Shown: positions 18,719 to 29,121 of the stretch, in pieces
Layout: every line of letters begins with the position of its first letter
Numbering within the stretch: the first letter of the stretch is position 1
Assembly (NCBI GenBank): GCA_018820855.1
Contig: JAHJNL010000029.1
Location: 62,001-126,000 of the forward strand
Source of the DNA: Pseudomonadota bacterium
GTDB taxonomy: Bacteria > Desulfobacterota > Desulfobulbia > Desulfobulbales > Desulfocapsaceae
Direction: 5' to 3'
Length of the DNA stretch: 64,000 nt
Program-made: the position numbers and the translations under genes
Notes under the pieces: model-generated
Databases searched by the model: none
What the model was told of the DNA's origin: nothing
What the model saw: the letters and a program-made list of their open reading frames with translations, nothing else

Positions 18719-19629
18719 TTATTTTTTGCCATGGGATGGGCCTTATCATATACCTCTGACAGGTGGTCAAGGGTCAAGTGAGTATAGCGCTGTGTCGTGG
18801 ACAGGCTTGCATGTCCCAGCAGTTCCTGAACCGATCGCATGTCAGCACCCATTTCCAGAAGATGAGTGGCAAAGGAGTGGCGCAGGGCATGAGGAGTTAC
18901 GGTTTGTGGAATCCCTGCACGTTCACCGTAGTTTTTCACCATTCTTTCCACACTGCGGCTGGTCAACCGGCCTCCCTGACCATTCAAAAACAGGGCTTCT
19001 CTCTCTGTCTTGCGTCCCCTGCGGGCTCGATCCAGAATAAGCTGTTCTCGAAGAGGCAACCAGCCGCGCACAGCCTCAAGAGCGGGCCTTCCCACCGGCA
19101 CCAGTCGCTCCTTGTTTCCTTTGCCAGTCACCCTAAGCATTTCCGTTTCAAAATCAAGGTTCAAGATATCCCGTGACACCAGTTCAGCTACACGCATACC
19201 GGTGGAATAGAGCAGCTCAAGAATCGCCAGGTCACGAAGCATGAAACGATCCTTCCGGTCAGGTGTTTCCAGCAGACGAAACATCTCATCAACGGTAAGA
19301 AAAACAGGAATATATTTTCCCACTTTGGGTCCGGCAATACCTATAATCGGATCAGTTTCTATGAATCCTTCTCTGAGAAGAAACCTAAAAAACGTCCGTA
19401 GTGCAGAAAGTTTACGTCCCACAGTGGCTGCGCTGTTGTGACCGTAAAGGGCCACAACAAAACGACGGATATGAATTGCCTCTATGGCTTTCACATCAAG
19501 ATCCTTGGGAAGCCCTGCCCTGAATTCGCGCAGATCATGACCGTACCCTTCCACGGTATGAGAGGAATACCCTCTTTCCACTTCCAGCCATCGTAAGAAT
19601 AATCTAAAAGCCTTATCCATCGTATTCAT
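18715..19629 (-). CDS. xerC: Tyrosine recombinase XerC
   Basis: 304 aa from ATG 19629, the usual length; the frame is open a further 38 codons upstream but those residues are unlike the family. A SAM-like core-binding domain (residues 5-85) is followed by the catalytic domain with Arg in TGMRVAEL, Lys in GKGNKERLVP, HALRHSFATHLL, LGHASLSTTQRY and the catalytic Tyr in YTHL. It resolves chromosome dimers at dif with XerD. Its position before hslVU is a conserved gene order. Confidence 0.93.
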   Translation of the reverse strand: MNTMDKAFRLFLRWLEVERGYSSHTVEGYGHDLREFRAGLPKDLDVKAIEAIHIRRFVVALYGHNSAATVGRKLSALRTFFRFLLREGFIETDPIIGIAGPKVGKYIPVFLTVDEMFRLLETPDRKDRFMLRDLAILELLYSTGMRVAELVSRDILNLDFETEMLRVTGKGNKERLVPVGRPALEAVRGWLPLREQLILDRARRGRKTEREALFLNGQGGRLTSRSVERMVKNYGERAGIPQTVTPHALRHSFATHLLEMGADMRSVQELLGHASLSTTQRYTHLTLDHLSEVYDKAHPMAKNK

Positions 19630-19991
19630 TATTTTCACTTTCGAGAGAATATTTGTGCAACTATTCAGGTTGGGTAAAACACTTTCGCAAACCACCATAT
19701 CGTAACTGTTCAGTTCCCTATTTTCTTCTCGACTTCTCTCCAATCTGTGAATATAAAGAGGTCTTACCCTGAAGAGTTATCACTGATACTGATGGTCACA
19801 ACATACTGGATATGGTCTTTTTTTTTTACAGTCATTTACAGCAAAACTCATTTTTTTCTTTAGGATAGATATTAATAGTATTGTTACGTATTATGATGAC
19901 GTCATCACAGCGAAGCAGGTGAAGAGTTTTCGACGTCTTCGCATATCCACAATGCCATTTCACAATTTGACCTTCTGCGAGTCTATCACTT
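19630..19991. other. Divergent promoter region xerC/xseB
   Basis: 362 bp between the divergent xerC-hslVU and xseB-ispA units. It holds a 14-bp perfect palindrome (19894-19907) and AT-rich stretches with possible -10 boxes. No gene or RNA is recognised. Confidence 0.5.
19894..19907. promoter_or_regulatory. 14-bp perfect palindrome upstream of xseB
   Basis: TGATGACGTCATCA is a perfect two-fold palindrome 85 nt before the xseB start. Its size and symmetry fit the binding site of a dimeric regulator. No matching regulator is evident in the window. Confidence 0.4.
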
Positions 19992-20240
19992 ATGGCAAAA
20001 CGAACATTTGAAAATGCACTGACCAGACTGGAACAGATCACCGAGGAACTGGAAGACGGCGATCTCAGTCTGGAAAAGAGTCTGAAAAAATTTGATGAAG
20101 GGATAGGCCTGGTTGAATACTGCAACAACACCCTGACTGAGGCAAAAGCCAAGGTGGAGCTGCTCCTGGAGAAAAAAGGCGAACTGACTGCAACCCCCTT
20201 TGATGAGTTAGAAGATGGAGATCAAGAGTTATCTGAATAA
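19992..20240 (+). CDS. xseB: Exodeoxyribonuclease VII small subunit
   Basis: 82 aa, typical size. [20 protein letters not shown] followed by [13 protein letters not shown] is the XseB helical-hairpin signature. Several copies bind one XseA to make exonuclease VII, which degrades single-stranded DNA; xseA is not in the window. The 3' end overlaps ispA by 26 nt, a conserved xseB-ispA-dxs arrangement. Confidence 0.95.
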   Translation: MAKRTFENALTRLEQITEELEDGDLSLEKSLKKFDEGIGLVEYCNNTLTEAKAKVELLLEKKGELTATPFDELEDGDQELSE

Positions 20241-21111
20241 ACAGAGGGAGTTGGTTGAACGGGCCTTTGACAGCTACATTCCTGCTGCCGAAGGCGTTTT
20301 TCGTACCCATATCGAGGCCCTGCGCTACTCACTTTTTGCCGGGGGAAAACGAGTACGTCCCATTCTCTGTCTGGCAGCCGCAAGTGCAGTTGGCAGTGAC
20401 ACTGTAGCAGAAAGTGATCTCCTTCCCATTGCCTGTGCGCTGGAATGCATTCACACCTATTCACTGATCCATGACGACCTTCCGGCCATGGATAACGACG
20501 AACTGCGCAGGGGGAAACCTACCAACCACATACTTTATGGCGAGGCCGGTGCAATCCTGGCCGGTGACGGACTCCTGACCTGGGCCTTTGACCTGCTCAG
20601 TGACACAACATATGGCAATCTGAATCCTGAAAAGAGGCTGCGTATCATTCATGTTATAGCCAGGGCTGCCGGTTCACTAGGAATGGTTGGGGGCCAGGCC
20701 TTGGATATTGCGCACGAAAACACAACTTACCCTTTTGAGACTCTGCAGACCATCCACCGCAGTAAGACCGGTGCCTTGATTACCGCCTCAGTACTCGCAG
20801 GGGGGATTGGAGCAGGAGCCGATGCACGTCAACTTGATGCCTTAAAGCGTTACGGTGACCAGATCGGTCTTGCCTTCCAGATCGTGGACGACCTCCTCAA
20901 TGCCACAGGCACCACGGAACAACTTGGAAAAGCGGCGGGTAGTGATGCCGAACTTGGCAAAGCCACATATCCCGCTTATTTTGGTGTAGAGGAAACGCGT
21001 GTCCGGGCTCTGGCCGCAGTAGAAAAGGCAACAACGGCACTGACCGAATTTGACAATAAGGCCGAACCGTTGCGACTGCTTGCAGATTACGTTTATACAC
21101 GCTCGCATTAA
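20215..21111 (+). CDS. ispA: Polyprenyl (farnesyl/geranylgeranyl) diphosphate synthase
   Basis: 298 aa. The first aspartate-rich motif is in [10 protein letters not shown] (about residues 86-95) with RRGKPTNH after it; the second is VDDLLN near 223. GGKRVRPIL binds the allylic substrate. It condenses DMAPP/IPP to farnesyl diphosphate for quinones, undecaprenyl phosphate and other isoprenoids. The start lies inside the xseB end, so translation is coupled; dxs, the first enzyme of the same pathway, follows 250 nt later. Exact chain length cannot be read with certainty. Confidence 0.93.
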   Translation: MEIKSYLNKQRELVERAFDSYIPAAEGVFRTHIEALRYSLFAGGKRVRPILCLAAASAVGSDTVAESDLLPIACALECIHTYSLIHDDLPAMDNDELRRGKPTNHILYGEAGAILAGDGLLTWAFDLLSDTTYGNLNPEKRLRIIHVIARAAGSLGMVGGQALDIAHENTTYPFETLQTIHRSKTGALITASVLAGGIGAGADARQLDALKRYGDQIGLAFQIVDDLLNATGTTEQLGKAAGSDAELGKATYPAYFGVEETRVRALAAVEKATTALTEFDNKAEPLRLLADYVYTRSH

Positions 21112-21361
21112 TTAATAACTGAGAGGATATCTTCCGGTTAATAGATAAAGGTAGTCTGAAGACAGAAGGCTGTTACCTGAAAACTTGAACACCTGAAGAA
21201 TTACAGCCAAGCTTGACAACGGCATACGATCTAAAGAATTAAGATGTCTTTAAGTAAAAAGCTTCACCAGCACCCCAGATAAGCGAGTACCGTGAAACTC
21301 ATATTGAAGATGCTGGCAATCTATTACAACAAGAGTCCCAGCCCCATTCAGGACAAATGAT

Positions 21362-23266
21362 ATGCTGACAACCAACAGTACCGAATGTGCAGGTCCAAGG
21401 CTCAAAGACATTCAATCTCCTAAGGATCTTCGCACGCTCTCCATTGACGAATTGAATGTGATTGCTGAAGATCTGCGTCAAACCATCATCAGCACCGTTT
21501 CCGAAACCGGAGGCCATCTGGCCCCAAGTCTTGGAGTTGTGGAGCTGACCCTGGCCCTCCATTATGTCTTCAACACCCCCGATGATAAGTTGGTCTGGGA
21601 TGTAGGGCACCAGACCTATGCCCATAAGCTCCTCACCGGCAGACAAAAACAGTTCCACACTCTGCGCCAGTACAAGGGACTGAGCGGTTTCCCCAAGTTT
21701 AAAGAAAGCGAATATGACGCCTTTGAGACCGGACATTCTTCCACCTCCATCTCCGCTGCCCTGGGGATGACCCTGGCCAAAGATCTCAAAGGCGACAAAA
21801 ACCGGGTTGTGGCCATTATCGGTGATGGTTCCATGACCGCCGGACTGGCTTTTGAGGCACTGAATCAGGCAGGACACCTGGATAAAGACCTCATTGTTAT
21901 TCTCAATGACAATGAAATGTCAATTTCGGAAAACGTGGGTGCCATGTCCAGTTTTCTTTCTCGGCAACTCACCAGTAAGACCGTCCGCCATCTGCGCAAA
22001 CACATATCGATCCGCCTCAAAGAACTACACGGTGTCGGAGATCGCTTTCTCAATGTCCTGAAAAAGAGCGAGGAGAACATCAAGAGTTTCTTTACTCCCG
22101 CCATGCTTTTCGAGGCCCTGAAATTTTACTACATAGGCCCCATTCCCGGCCATGAACTGACTGACCTCATCCCCACCCTGGAAAACATCCGGGACAATGT
22201 GGATGGCCCGGTCCTGGTTCATGTCATCACCCAGAAAGGAAAAGGTTATGGCCCTGCTGAGAAGAACCCCGGCAACTATCACGGTCTCGGTCCCTTCGAT
22301 GTCGCCACAGGTGTGCCCAAACCCTCTTCCGGATCAATCAGTTACACCCAGGTCTTTGGAGAGACTCTCTGTAAGATAGCCCGCAGCAACCCTAACGTTA
22401 CAGCTATCTCTGCAGCCATGCCTGCAGGAACCGGACTTACCGCCTTTTCCAAAGAATTTCCTGAACGGTTCTTTGATGTTGGAATTGCCGAACAGCATGC
22501 TGTCACCTTTGCCGCAGGCCTGGCCGTTGAAGGAATGCGCCCGGTGGTCGCCATCTACTCCTCCTTCTTTCAAAGAGCTCTGGATCAGATTATCCATGAT
22601 GTCTGCCTTCCCAATTTACCGGTGACCCTGGCCATAGACAGGGCCGGTGTGGTGGGTGATGACGGCCCCACTCATCATGGAGTCTTTGACATCTCCTTCC
22701 TTCGTTTCATACCCAATCTCATTTACATGGCACCAAAAGATGAAAATGAGCTGCAGCACATGCTCCATACCGCAGTCTCTCTGCCGGGACCGACAGCAAT
22801 CAGGTATCCACGTGGATCAGGAGAAGATGTGGTCATAGACCAGGAATTTCAACTCCTGGAACCCGGTAAGGGAGAATTGCTGCGCGAAGGAAAAGATATC
22901 CTCATCCTGCCCGTTGGTAACAGGGTTTACCCGGCACTCAGGGCAGCAGAAGGTTTGGAAAAAATTGGTATTGAGGCAGCTGTTATTAACCCTCGCTTTA
23001 TCAATCCCCTGGACAAAGAACTCATCTGCCACTGGGCGCAGAAAACAGGGAGACTGTTGACGGTGGAAGACAATATCCACCATGGCGGATTCGGCAGCCT
23101 GGTCCTGGAACTCCTCTCTGAAAACAGACTGTACAATATCAAAACAACCTTACTTGCCCACCCGGACCAATTCATCGAACATGGTCCGCAAAAGACGCTT
23201 TGGAAAAACTCACACCTGGATTCCCCCTCTATTATTCATGCAGCCATGGAGCTGATGAAGGAATAA
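21362..23266 (+). CDS. dxs: 1-deoxy-D-xylulose-5-phosphate synthase
   Basis: 634 aa, usual length. It joins pyruvate and glyceraldehyde-3-phosphate in the first step of the MEP isoprenoid pathway, using thiamine diphosphate. WDVGHQTYAHKLLTGR, the thiamine-binding GDGSMTAGLAFEALN (about residues 153-167), the catalytic glutamate region GIAEQHAVTFAAG (about 374) and DRAGVVGDDGPTHHG are all present. It shares direction with xseB and ispA; the 250-bp gap before it may carry its own promoter. Confidence 0.97.
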   Translation: MLTTNSTECAGPRLKDIQSPKDLRTLSIDELNVIAEDLRQTIISTVSETGGHLAPSLGVVELTLALHYVFNTPDDKLVWDVGHQTYAHKLLTGRQKQFHTLRQYKGLSGFPKFKESEYDAFETGHSSTSISAALGMTLAKDLKGDKNRVVAIIGDGSMTAGLAFEALNQAGHLDKDLIVILNDNEMSISENVGAMSSFLSRQLTSKTVRHLRKHISIRLKELHGVGDRFLNVLKKSEENIKSFFTPAMLFEALKFYYIGPIPGHELTDLIPTLENIRDNVDGPVLVHVITQKGKGYGPAEKNPGNYHGLGPFDVATGVPKPSSGSISYTQVFGETLCKIARSNPNVTAISAAMPAGTGLTAFSKEFPERFFDVGIAEQHAVTFAAGLAVEGMRPVVAIYSSFFQRALDQIIHDVCLPNLPVTLAIDRAGVVGDDGPTHHGVFDISFLRFIPNLIYMAPKDENELQHMLHTAVSLPGPTAIRYPRGSGEDVVIDQEFQLLEPGKGELLREGKDILILPVGNRVYPALRAAEGLEKIGIEAAVINPRFINPLDKELICHWAQKTGRLLTVEDNIHHGGFGSLVLELLSENRLYNIKTTLLAHPDQFIEHGPQKTLWKNSHLDSPSIIHAAMELMKE

Positions 23267-23458
23267 AGAGAGATTGGCCAGGCAGGGAAAGGCAGAAGAA
23301 GCTGTTTTTTCCCCAGGAGCGGCTTCAGGTGCGGACAGGCTTGATTTCTCTCCGCTTGTCTGCTTTAGCTGTGTGTGGGGGACTGTTCGCGGATAAACCC
23401 GCTCTACCTGTACAGAGAATCACTCCCATGGAAAGCGTATGCACTACCTGTTCAGCAC

Positions 23459-24457
23459 CTATAGTTTCCAGCCATAAAACTTTAAAAATCCGGCAAAATC
23501 ATTCATATCCGAAATCTTCCGGTTCCAGGGTTTGAGGCTGGTGTAGAAAGGATTGCCGCTTTCTGCCGTATTGCCGTACTCCTTATCCATCCCCACGTAC
23601 AGATCGAGACTGACAAGACTGAGCAGAAGACTCTCCCAGGGCTTAATCGCCCCCTTGACATGCCCTTTGAGGGGCCACTGGTCATAATACATACTGGTGG
23701 TCCGCCCTGCCGTAAGCGGCAAGGACTTCAAGATTGACAATGGTTGCAGTTCCGCTACCACCTCCAGAGAAGGACAAGAACTGTTCACAGGCATAACCTG
23801 AACATCCTTGACCCTGTGTACCGATGGACCGATTGTGACCAGCAGGCCCTCGCTGAGCACGGTCATCTCCAGACGTGCAGGCAGGATTTCGCCATAAATA
23901 GGTTGTTCCTTTTCTGGCCATTCGTCGGGATAGGCCTCGGCATCAAGATAACTGGTCGGGATAATTGCCACATAGCAGCCACAGGTATTCACCGTTGTGA
24001 CAAGAATCGGCTTCTCTTTTCCATCCAGAGTGATAATCACCAAAACGCCAGGATTGTTGCCTGCCGTGAGATGAAAAGGAATCAGGCTGAAAGGAGTTTC
24101 AGAAAAATGTACCCTGTACACCAGATTTGTATAGGCTGCGCGCTCGGTGGTAAACCCTTGCCTCTCATAATAGATCACGGCCTGCTCCGCATCCACAAAA
24201 ACTCGTGCAGAGCCATCGTTCTCCTCTGCCTGAACCTTACCGATGCGGTTATACGGTTGCTGCCATTCAGAGACCAGGAAGGAAAGAAGCGGATGGCCTC
24301 TTTTTTCCGGCAGGTCGGAAGCGGTGACAAGACGGACATCCTCTGCTCGGTTCCGAATCGGTGCCGCGCAACCGACAAGGGAAACAACCAGCACACTGGA
24401 CAATACAAGATTGGTTAGTGTGTTATAAACGACTTGAAACCGAGGTCTCTTCATCAT
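23459..24457 (-). CDS. Lipoprotein of unknown function
   Basis: 332 aa with a lipoprotein signal (VVSLVGCAAP, Cys30). The mature part has several beta-rich stretches and a pair of cysteines in NTCGCYVA that could bind metal or form a disulfide. I recognise no family. The start overlaps the fumC stop by 4 nt, so it is cotranscribed with acnA-fumC. That coupling is curious because a lipoprotein has no obvious role in the TCA cycle. Confidence 0.7.
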   Translation of the reverse strand: MMKRPRFQVVYNTLTNLVLSSVLVVSLVGCAAPIRNRAEDVRLVTASDLPEKRGHPLLSFLVSEWQQPYNRIGKVQAEENDGSARVFVDAEQAVIYYERQGFTTERAAYTNLVYRVHFSETPFSLIPFHLTAGNNPGVLVIITLDGKEKPILVTTVNTCGCYVAIIPTSYLDAEAYPDEWPEKEQPIYGEILPARLEMTVLSEGLLVTIGPSVHRVKDVQVMPVNSSCPSLEVVAELQPLSILKSLPLTAGRTTSMYYDQWPLKGHVKGAIKPWESLLLSLVSLDLYVGMDKEYGNTAESGNPFYTSLKPWNRKISDMNDFAGFLKFYGWKL

Positions 24458-25830
24458 ACTAAATTTTTCGGGTCCAGCAATTGCGCAAGGTAGGCCTGGT
24501 CGAGACCGGTCATCTCTTTTGCCACGTCCAGAATAGGACGTTTCTCCTGGTAGGCACGGTTAGCAATATCAGCTGCCATACTGTAACCAATTTCTCGGTT
24601 GAGCGCAGTGACAAGGATAGGGTTCCGCTCTAAATTTTTGCCGATGGTTTCCGGGTTGACCACAAAATCCGCTATTGCGGTTTCTGCAAGAGCCGTGCAG
24701 CTGTTTGCCAGCAGAGTGATGCTTTGCAGCAGGTTATAGGCAATCACCGGCAACATCACGTTGAGCTGGAAATTACCGGACTGACCAGCGATGGTTACAG
24801 TAGCGTCGTTTCCAATTACCTGGGCCGCTGCCATGGCTACGGCTTCCGGCACCACGGGGTTCACCTTACCCGGCATAATACTGCTGCCCGGCTGCAGAGC
24901 CTTGATGCTGATTTCTCCCAATCCTGACAAAGGTCCGCTGTTCATCCAGCGCAGATCGTTGGCAATTTTTATCAGTGCCACAGCCAGAGTCTTCAACTGA
25001 CCGGAAAGCTCGACAGCTGTATCCTGACTGCTGATCGCCGCAAACAGATTCTCGGCAGGAGTAAAGACCAGACCGGTGATGTCCGTCAGGTACCTGGCAA
25101 AAAGAGAGCCAAAATTCGGAGCTGCGTTGACACCAGTACCGATCGCCGTACCACCCTGAGCCAGTTGACAGAGTCTTTCTCGGGTGTCAACAATGCGTTC
25201 TTCCGCAAGCATAAGCTGTGCCCGCCAGCCCGATAACTCCTGGGCAAAGCTGATGGGCAGGGCATCCATTAAATGGGTACGCCCGGTTTTGATCTGATCT
25301 GTCAGTTCATCTTCGCGAACAGAAATGACCACCTGTAGCCGGTGTAATGCCGGCAACAGTTGATTCTCAAGAGCCAGATTGGCACTGACATGGATTGCGG
25401 TGGGGATGACATCGTTGCTGCTCTGACTGCAATTAACATGATCATTGGGATGAACATCACGTGAGAGCTGCTCACCGGCCAGCTTGGCGATCACCTCATT
25501 GACATTCATGTTGGTGCTGGTCCCTGAGCCGGTCTGAAAGACATCCACTGGAAATTGCTCCAGATGCTCTCCGTCACCAATGCAGAGGGCCGCAGCGTAA
25601 ATAGCGTCAGCCAGTTTACCATCAAGCATACCAAGCTGTCTATTAGCCTTGGCGGCCGCAGCCTTGATCAGGCCCAGGCTGCGGATAAAACTTTCAGGCA
25701 TGGGAATGCCACTGATAGCAACGTTGTTCAGCGCACGTTGGGTTTCCGCACCATATAATGCCTGTACGGGCACTTTGACTTCACCCATACTGTCCTTCTC
25801 AATCCGATAATGTTCACTCATCACAGCCAC
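24454..25830 (-). CDS. fumC: Class II fumarate hydratase
   Basis: 458 aa. It interconverts fumarate and malate without an Fe-S cluster. Family signatures are SSNDVIPTAIHVSA, TGRTHLMDALPIS and GSSIMPGKVNPV (near residues 313-325). It lies 3 nt after acnA and overlaps the lipoprotein gene, forming a three-gene unit. The class II type is oxygen-tolerant, which differs from the class I fumarases frequent in strict anaerobes. Confidence 0.96.
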   Translation of the reverse strand: MAVMSEHYRIEKDSMGEVKVPVQALYGAETQRALNNVAISGIPMPESFIRSLGLIKAAAAKANRQLGMLDGKLADAIYAAALCIGDGEHLEQFPVDVFQTGSGTSTNMNVNEVIAKLAGEQLSRDVHPNDHVNCSQSSNDVIPTAIHVSANLALENQLLPALHRLQVVISVREDELTDQIKTGRTHLMDALPISFAQELSGWRAQLMLAEERIVDTRERLCQLAQGGTAIGTGVNAAPNFGSLFARYLTDITGLVFTPAENLFAAISSQDTAVELSGQLKTLAVALIKIANDLRWMNSGPLSGLGEISIKALQPGSSIMPGKVNPVVPEAVAMAAAQVIGNDATVTIAGQSGNFQLNVMLPVIAYNLLQSITLLANSCTALAETAIADFVVNPETIGKNLERNPILVTALNREIGYSMAADIANRAYQEKRPILDVAKEMTGLDQAYLAQLLDPKNLV

Positions 25831-25833
25831 CTT

Positions 25834-28503
25834 TTAATCATTGTCGACAATGCGGTTCAGCACATAGTTGAGCACACCACCGGCGCGGTAATAGTCCACT
25901 TCCACTGCGGTATCCAAGCGTGATTGCATCTGAATTCGACGTTTGTCACCAGAGGGATAATGAATCAATGCAGATAGATTCTGGTTAGGTTGCAGATCTC
26001 TATCAAGACCCAAAATATCAATATGTTCGTCGCCGGTAAGTCCCAGCGTTTTCCGATTTTCACCCTTCATAAATTGCAGAGGCAACACCCCCATACCCAC
26101 CAGATTAGAGCGGTGGATCCTTTCGAAACTCTCCACAATCACCACCTTAACGCCAAGAAGCAATGTGCCTTTGGCCGCCCAGTCACGGCTGGAACCGGTA
26201 CCGTATTCCCTGCCCCCTACCACCACCGTATCTATCCCTCTGGACTGGTATTCCATGGCTGCATCATATATGAACATAGCCTTGTTTTCACCGGTCAGAC
26301 GCGTGTACCCCCCTTCCAGTTCAGGGGTCATCTCATTACGGATACGGATGTTGCCAAAAGTACCGCGCATCATGATTTCGTGATTGCCGCGCCGTGAGCC
26401 ATAGGAATTAAAGTCCGTTTCGGACACACCACGATTTCGCAGGTACTGTGCCGCCGGACTGTCTGCCGGGATCGCCCCGGCCGGTGATATATGGTCGGTG
26501 GTAACCGAGTCCCCAAGCATGGCCAGGATGGGAGCACCAATAATGTTATCTTTATTCCCGCTGTACTTTTTATCAAAAAAAGGCGGCAGCTGAATATAGG
26601 TGGAATCAGTCGAAAACGCATAGGCTGCGCCACTGGGACAATCAAGTCCTTTCCAGGCGGCATCCCCCTGAAATATCCTGCTGTATTCCTTTGTAAACAT
26701 GTCTCTGCTGAGGGTCTGTAACAGTTCAGCAATCTCACCATTGCTCGGCCAGATATCCTGCAGATATACAGGTTGGCCATCCGCGCCTGTGCCGATGGAG
26801 TCACGGCTGAGATCGACACGGGTGGTACCTGCCAGGGCATAGGCCACGACCAAGGGCGGCGAAGCCAGCCAACTTGCTTTCACTTGCGGGTGGATACGGC
26901 CTTCAAAGTTACGATTCCCTGACAGGACTGCACACACCAGCAGATCATTTGCCTCGACGGTCTCTTGTACCTCTTGCGGCAATGGCCCGGAATTGCCGAT
27001 ACAGGTGGTGCAGCCATAGGCGACAAGATTAAAACCAAGACCGTCAAGTGCTTTCTGCAGCCCAGTTTTATGCAGATATTCCGTGACTACCCTGGAGCCC
27101 GGCGCCAGGGAGGACTTCACCCAGGGTTTGCACCTTAGCCCTTTTGCCAGCGCCTTTTGGGCAAGCAAGCCGGCACCCAGCATAACTGCCGGGTTAGAGG
27201 TATTTGTACAGGAAGTGATAGCCGCAATCACCACATCGCCATGGTGCATATCCTGAGTGCTGCCCGTTACGGGGAAACCGGTATGAAGCTGATCGCCCTT
27301 GCCATCCAACTCGATAAATTTATCTATAGCGGATTTTAGCTCCCTGACAGCCACACGATCCTGCGGACGATTGGGTCCGGCCAGGCTTGCCTCCACCGTG
27401 CACATATCCAGATGCAGGGTGTCGGCAAAATCAGGCGTCTGGTAATTCTCATCACGCCACATGCCTTGCGCCCTGCAATAGGCCTCCACCAGGCCAATAC
27501 TCTCTTCGTTACGTCCACTCAAACGTAAATAATTAATCGTTTGACCATCTACTGGAAAGAAACCGCAGGTTGCACCGTATTCCGGAGCCATATTGGCGAT
27601 GGTGGCACGCTCTGCAAGGGGCAAGTGATCCAGGCCAGGACCATAAAACTCCACAAACTTCCCCACCACGCCATGCTTGCGCAGCATCTGCACAACCTTC
27701 AGCACCAGATCGGTGGCGGTGATACCTTCCGGCAACTGCCCGCTTAACTCAAAACCGATAACATCAGGAATGAGCATGGAAATCGGCTGACCGAGCATCG
27801 CCGCTTCCGCCTCAATACCGCCCACACCCCAGCCCAGCACGCCCAGACAATTAATCATGGTGGTGTGGCTATCGGTACCTACCAACGTATCGGGATACGC
27901 GAGGAACTCACAATCCACGCCTTGATCCAATACAACAGTGGCCAGATATTCGAGATTAATCTGGTGACAGATACCGGTACCTGGCGGCATCACACTGAAA
28001 TTGTCAAAAGCAGACTGGCCCCATTTCAAAAATTGATAACGCTCCCGGTTGCGCTCCATTTCGATTGCCACATTTTCTGCAAAAGCAGTTTTGCTAGCGA
28101 AGGTATCGACACTGACCGAGTGGTCAATAACCAAATCTACCCGAGACAGCGGGTTAATCTTCTGCGGATCAATACCCCGCTTGACCAGGGCATCTCGCAT
28201 AGCGGCCAGATCCACAATCGCCGGCACACCGGTAAAATCCTGCATCAGTACACGCGCCGGAAAATATGCAATCTCCTGGTCACTTCCGCGGCCAGCACTG
28301 ATCGCCAGGGCCTCTATATCAGCACGGGAACAACTCCGGTCATCCTGATGACGCAGCAGGTTTTCGAGCAGGATCTTTATGGAAATCGGCAAACGTGCAA
28401 TTGATGAATAAGATGACAGTTCGCCACCGTTAACGGCATAGTAGGTAACCTGCTTACCCTCGACCTCCAGTGTACTTTTTGTATCAAAAAAACAATTCGA
28501 CAT
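25834..28503 (-). CDS. acnA: Aconitate hydratase A
   Basis: 889 aa from ATG 28503, preceded by GAGAG; a TTG at 28539 would add 12 residues. The [4Fe-4S] cysteines are in ITSCTNTSNP and GCTTCIGNSGPL; DSHTTMINCLGVLGWGVGGIEAE and the C-terminal swivel domain SYGSRRGNHEIM are typical of the AcnA/IRP1 branch. It isomerises citrate to isocitrate in the TCA cycle. It heads the acnA-fumC-lipoprotein operon. Confidence 0.97.
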   Translation of the reverse strand: MSNCFFDTKSTLEVEGKQVTYYAVNGGELSSYSSIARLPISIKILLENLLRHQDDRSCSRADIEALAISAGRGSDQEIAYFPARVLMQDFTGVPAIVDLAAMRDALVKRGIDPQKINPLSRVDLVIDHSVSVDTFASKTAFAENVAIEMERNRERYQFLKWGQSAFDNFSVMPPGTGICHQINLEYLATVVLDQGVDCEFLAYPDTLVGTDSHTTMINCLGVLGWGVGGIEAEAAMLGQPISMLIPDVIGFELSGQLPEGITATDLVLKVVQMLRKHGVVGKFVEFYGPGLDHLPLAERATIANMAPEYGATCGFFPVDGQTINYLRLSGRNEESIGLVEAYCRAQGMWRDENYQTPDFADTLHLDMCTVEASLAGPNRPQDRVAVRELKSAIDKFIELDGKGDQLHTGFPVTGSTQDMHHGDVVIAAITSCTNTSNPAVMLGAGLLAQKALAKGLRCKPWVKSSLAPGSRVVTEYLHKTGLQKALDGLGFNLVAYGCTTCIGNSGPLPQEVQETVEANDLLVCAVLSGNRNFEGRIHPQVKASWLASPPLVVAYALAGTTRVDLSRDSIGTGADGQPVYLQDIWPSNGEIAELLQTLSRDMFTKEYSRIFQGDAAWKGLDCPSGAAYAFSTDSTYIQLPPFFDKKYSGNKDNIIGAPILAMLGDSVTTDHISPAGAIPADSPAAQYLRNRGVSETDFNSYGSRRGNHEIMMRGTFGNIRIRNEMTPELEGGYTRLTGENKAMFIYDAAMEYQSRGIDTVVVGGREYGTGSSRDWAAKGTLLLGVKVVIVESFERIHRSNLVGMGVLPLQFMKGENRKTLGLTGDEHIDILGLDRDLQPNQNLSALIHYPSGDKRRIQMQSRLDTAVEVDYYRAGGVLNYVLNRIVDND

Positions 28504-29121
28504 AGTTACACTCTCGTTCCCTACCAGATATTCAGCCAATCAGAATATAAAGAGAAAAATACCATTTTTGATCTGTCGCAATCACGTATTTGAACTCGGC
28601 GATCTCACTTTTAAGAAATATCTAACCTATCAAGATATAATATAATTTTATCATTGGCTACAAAGAATGTACCGAACTAACACTTTCCCTTTGTCTCGTA
28701 GCAAAAAAGTGGCAACCATTTCAATACCACAAGAGAGTACATGGAATAGTTAACATGCTGCGGTAATGTACTTATAGATCTTGACTTAAATGAGACAACG
28801 ACAGCCAAGCTGCAATCTCCGAGAAAGTGCGGTGGATATCAGGATCTCATAAAGTGCTGCCAAAAGTGTCTTGTGGTGCACTTACAACTTAAAACTCTCC
28901 TCTTCGATACAAATTTCACAACAATTAAGTTCCAGATCAGCCTTGACATATTGTGGCTGCTTCTCATAGAGTTCTAACAAGGTCCTTACAAAATCCAAAC
29001 AGAAGCAAGACAGTCGGATAACACTTTCGAAAACATATATCATTTTTTTTTGATATGGCAGAGGCATTATAACGTTATAGTGCTATTTACTAACTGAAAC
29101 CAAATCATAGAGGAGCAAACA
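28504..29121. other. Divergent intergenic region acnA/Cache gene
   Basis: 618 bp with no credible gene. It must carry the acnA operon promoter and the Cache-protein promoter. A 12-bp palindrome TATAACGTTATA at 29068-29079 lies 42 nt before the Cache gene start. Nothing else stands out. Confidence 0.45.

Noticed and set aside
23744-24418. Plus-strand frame of 224 codons opposite the acnA-fumC lipoprotein
   Set aside because: It is antisense to a gene with a clear signal peptide and operon overlap, and has no recognisable domain.
25990-28404. Several plus-strand frames over acnA
   Set aside because: All are shadows of the certain acnA reading frame.
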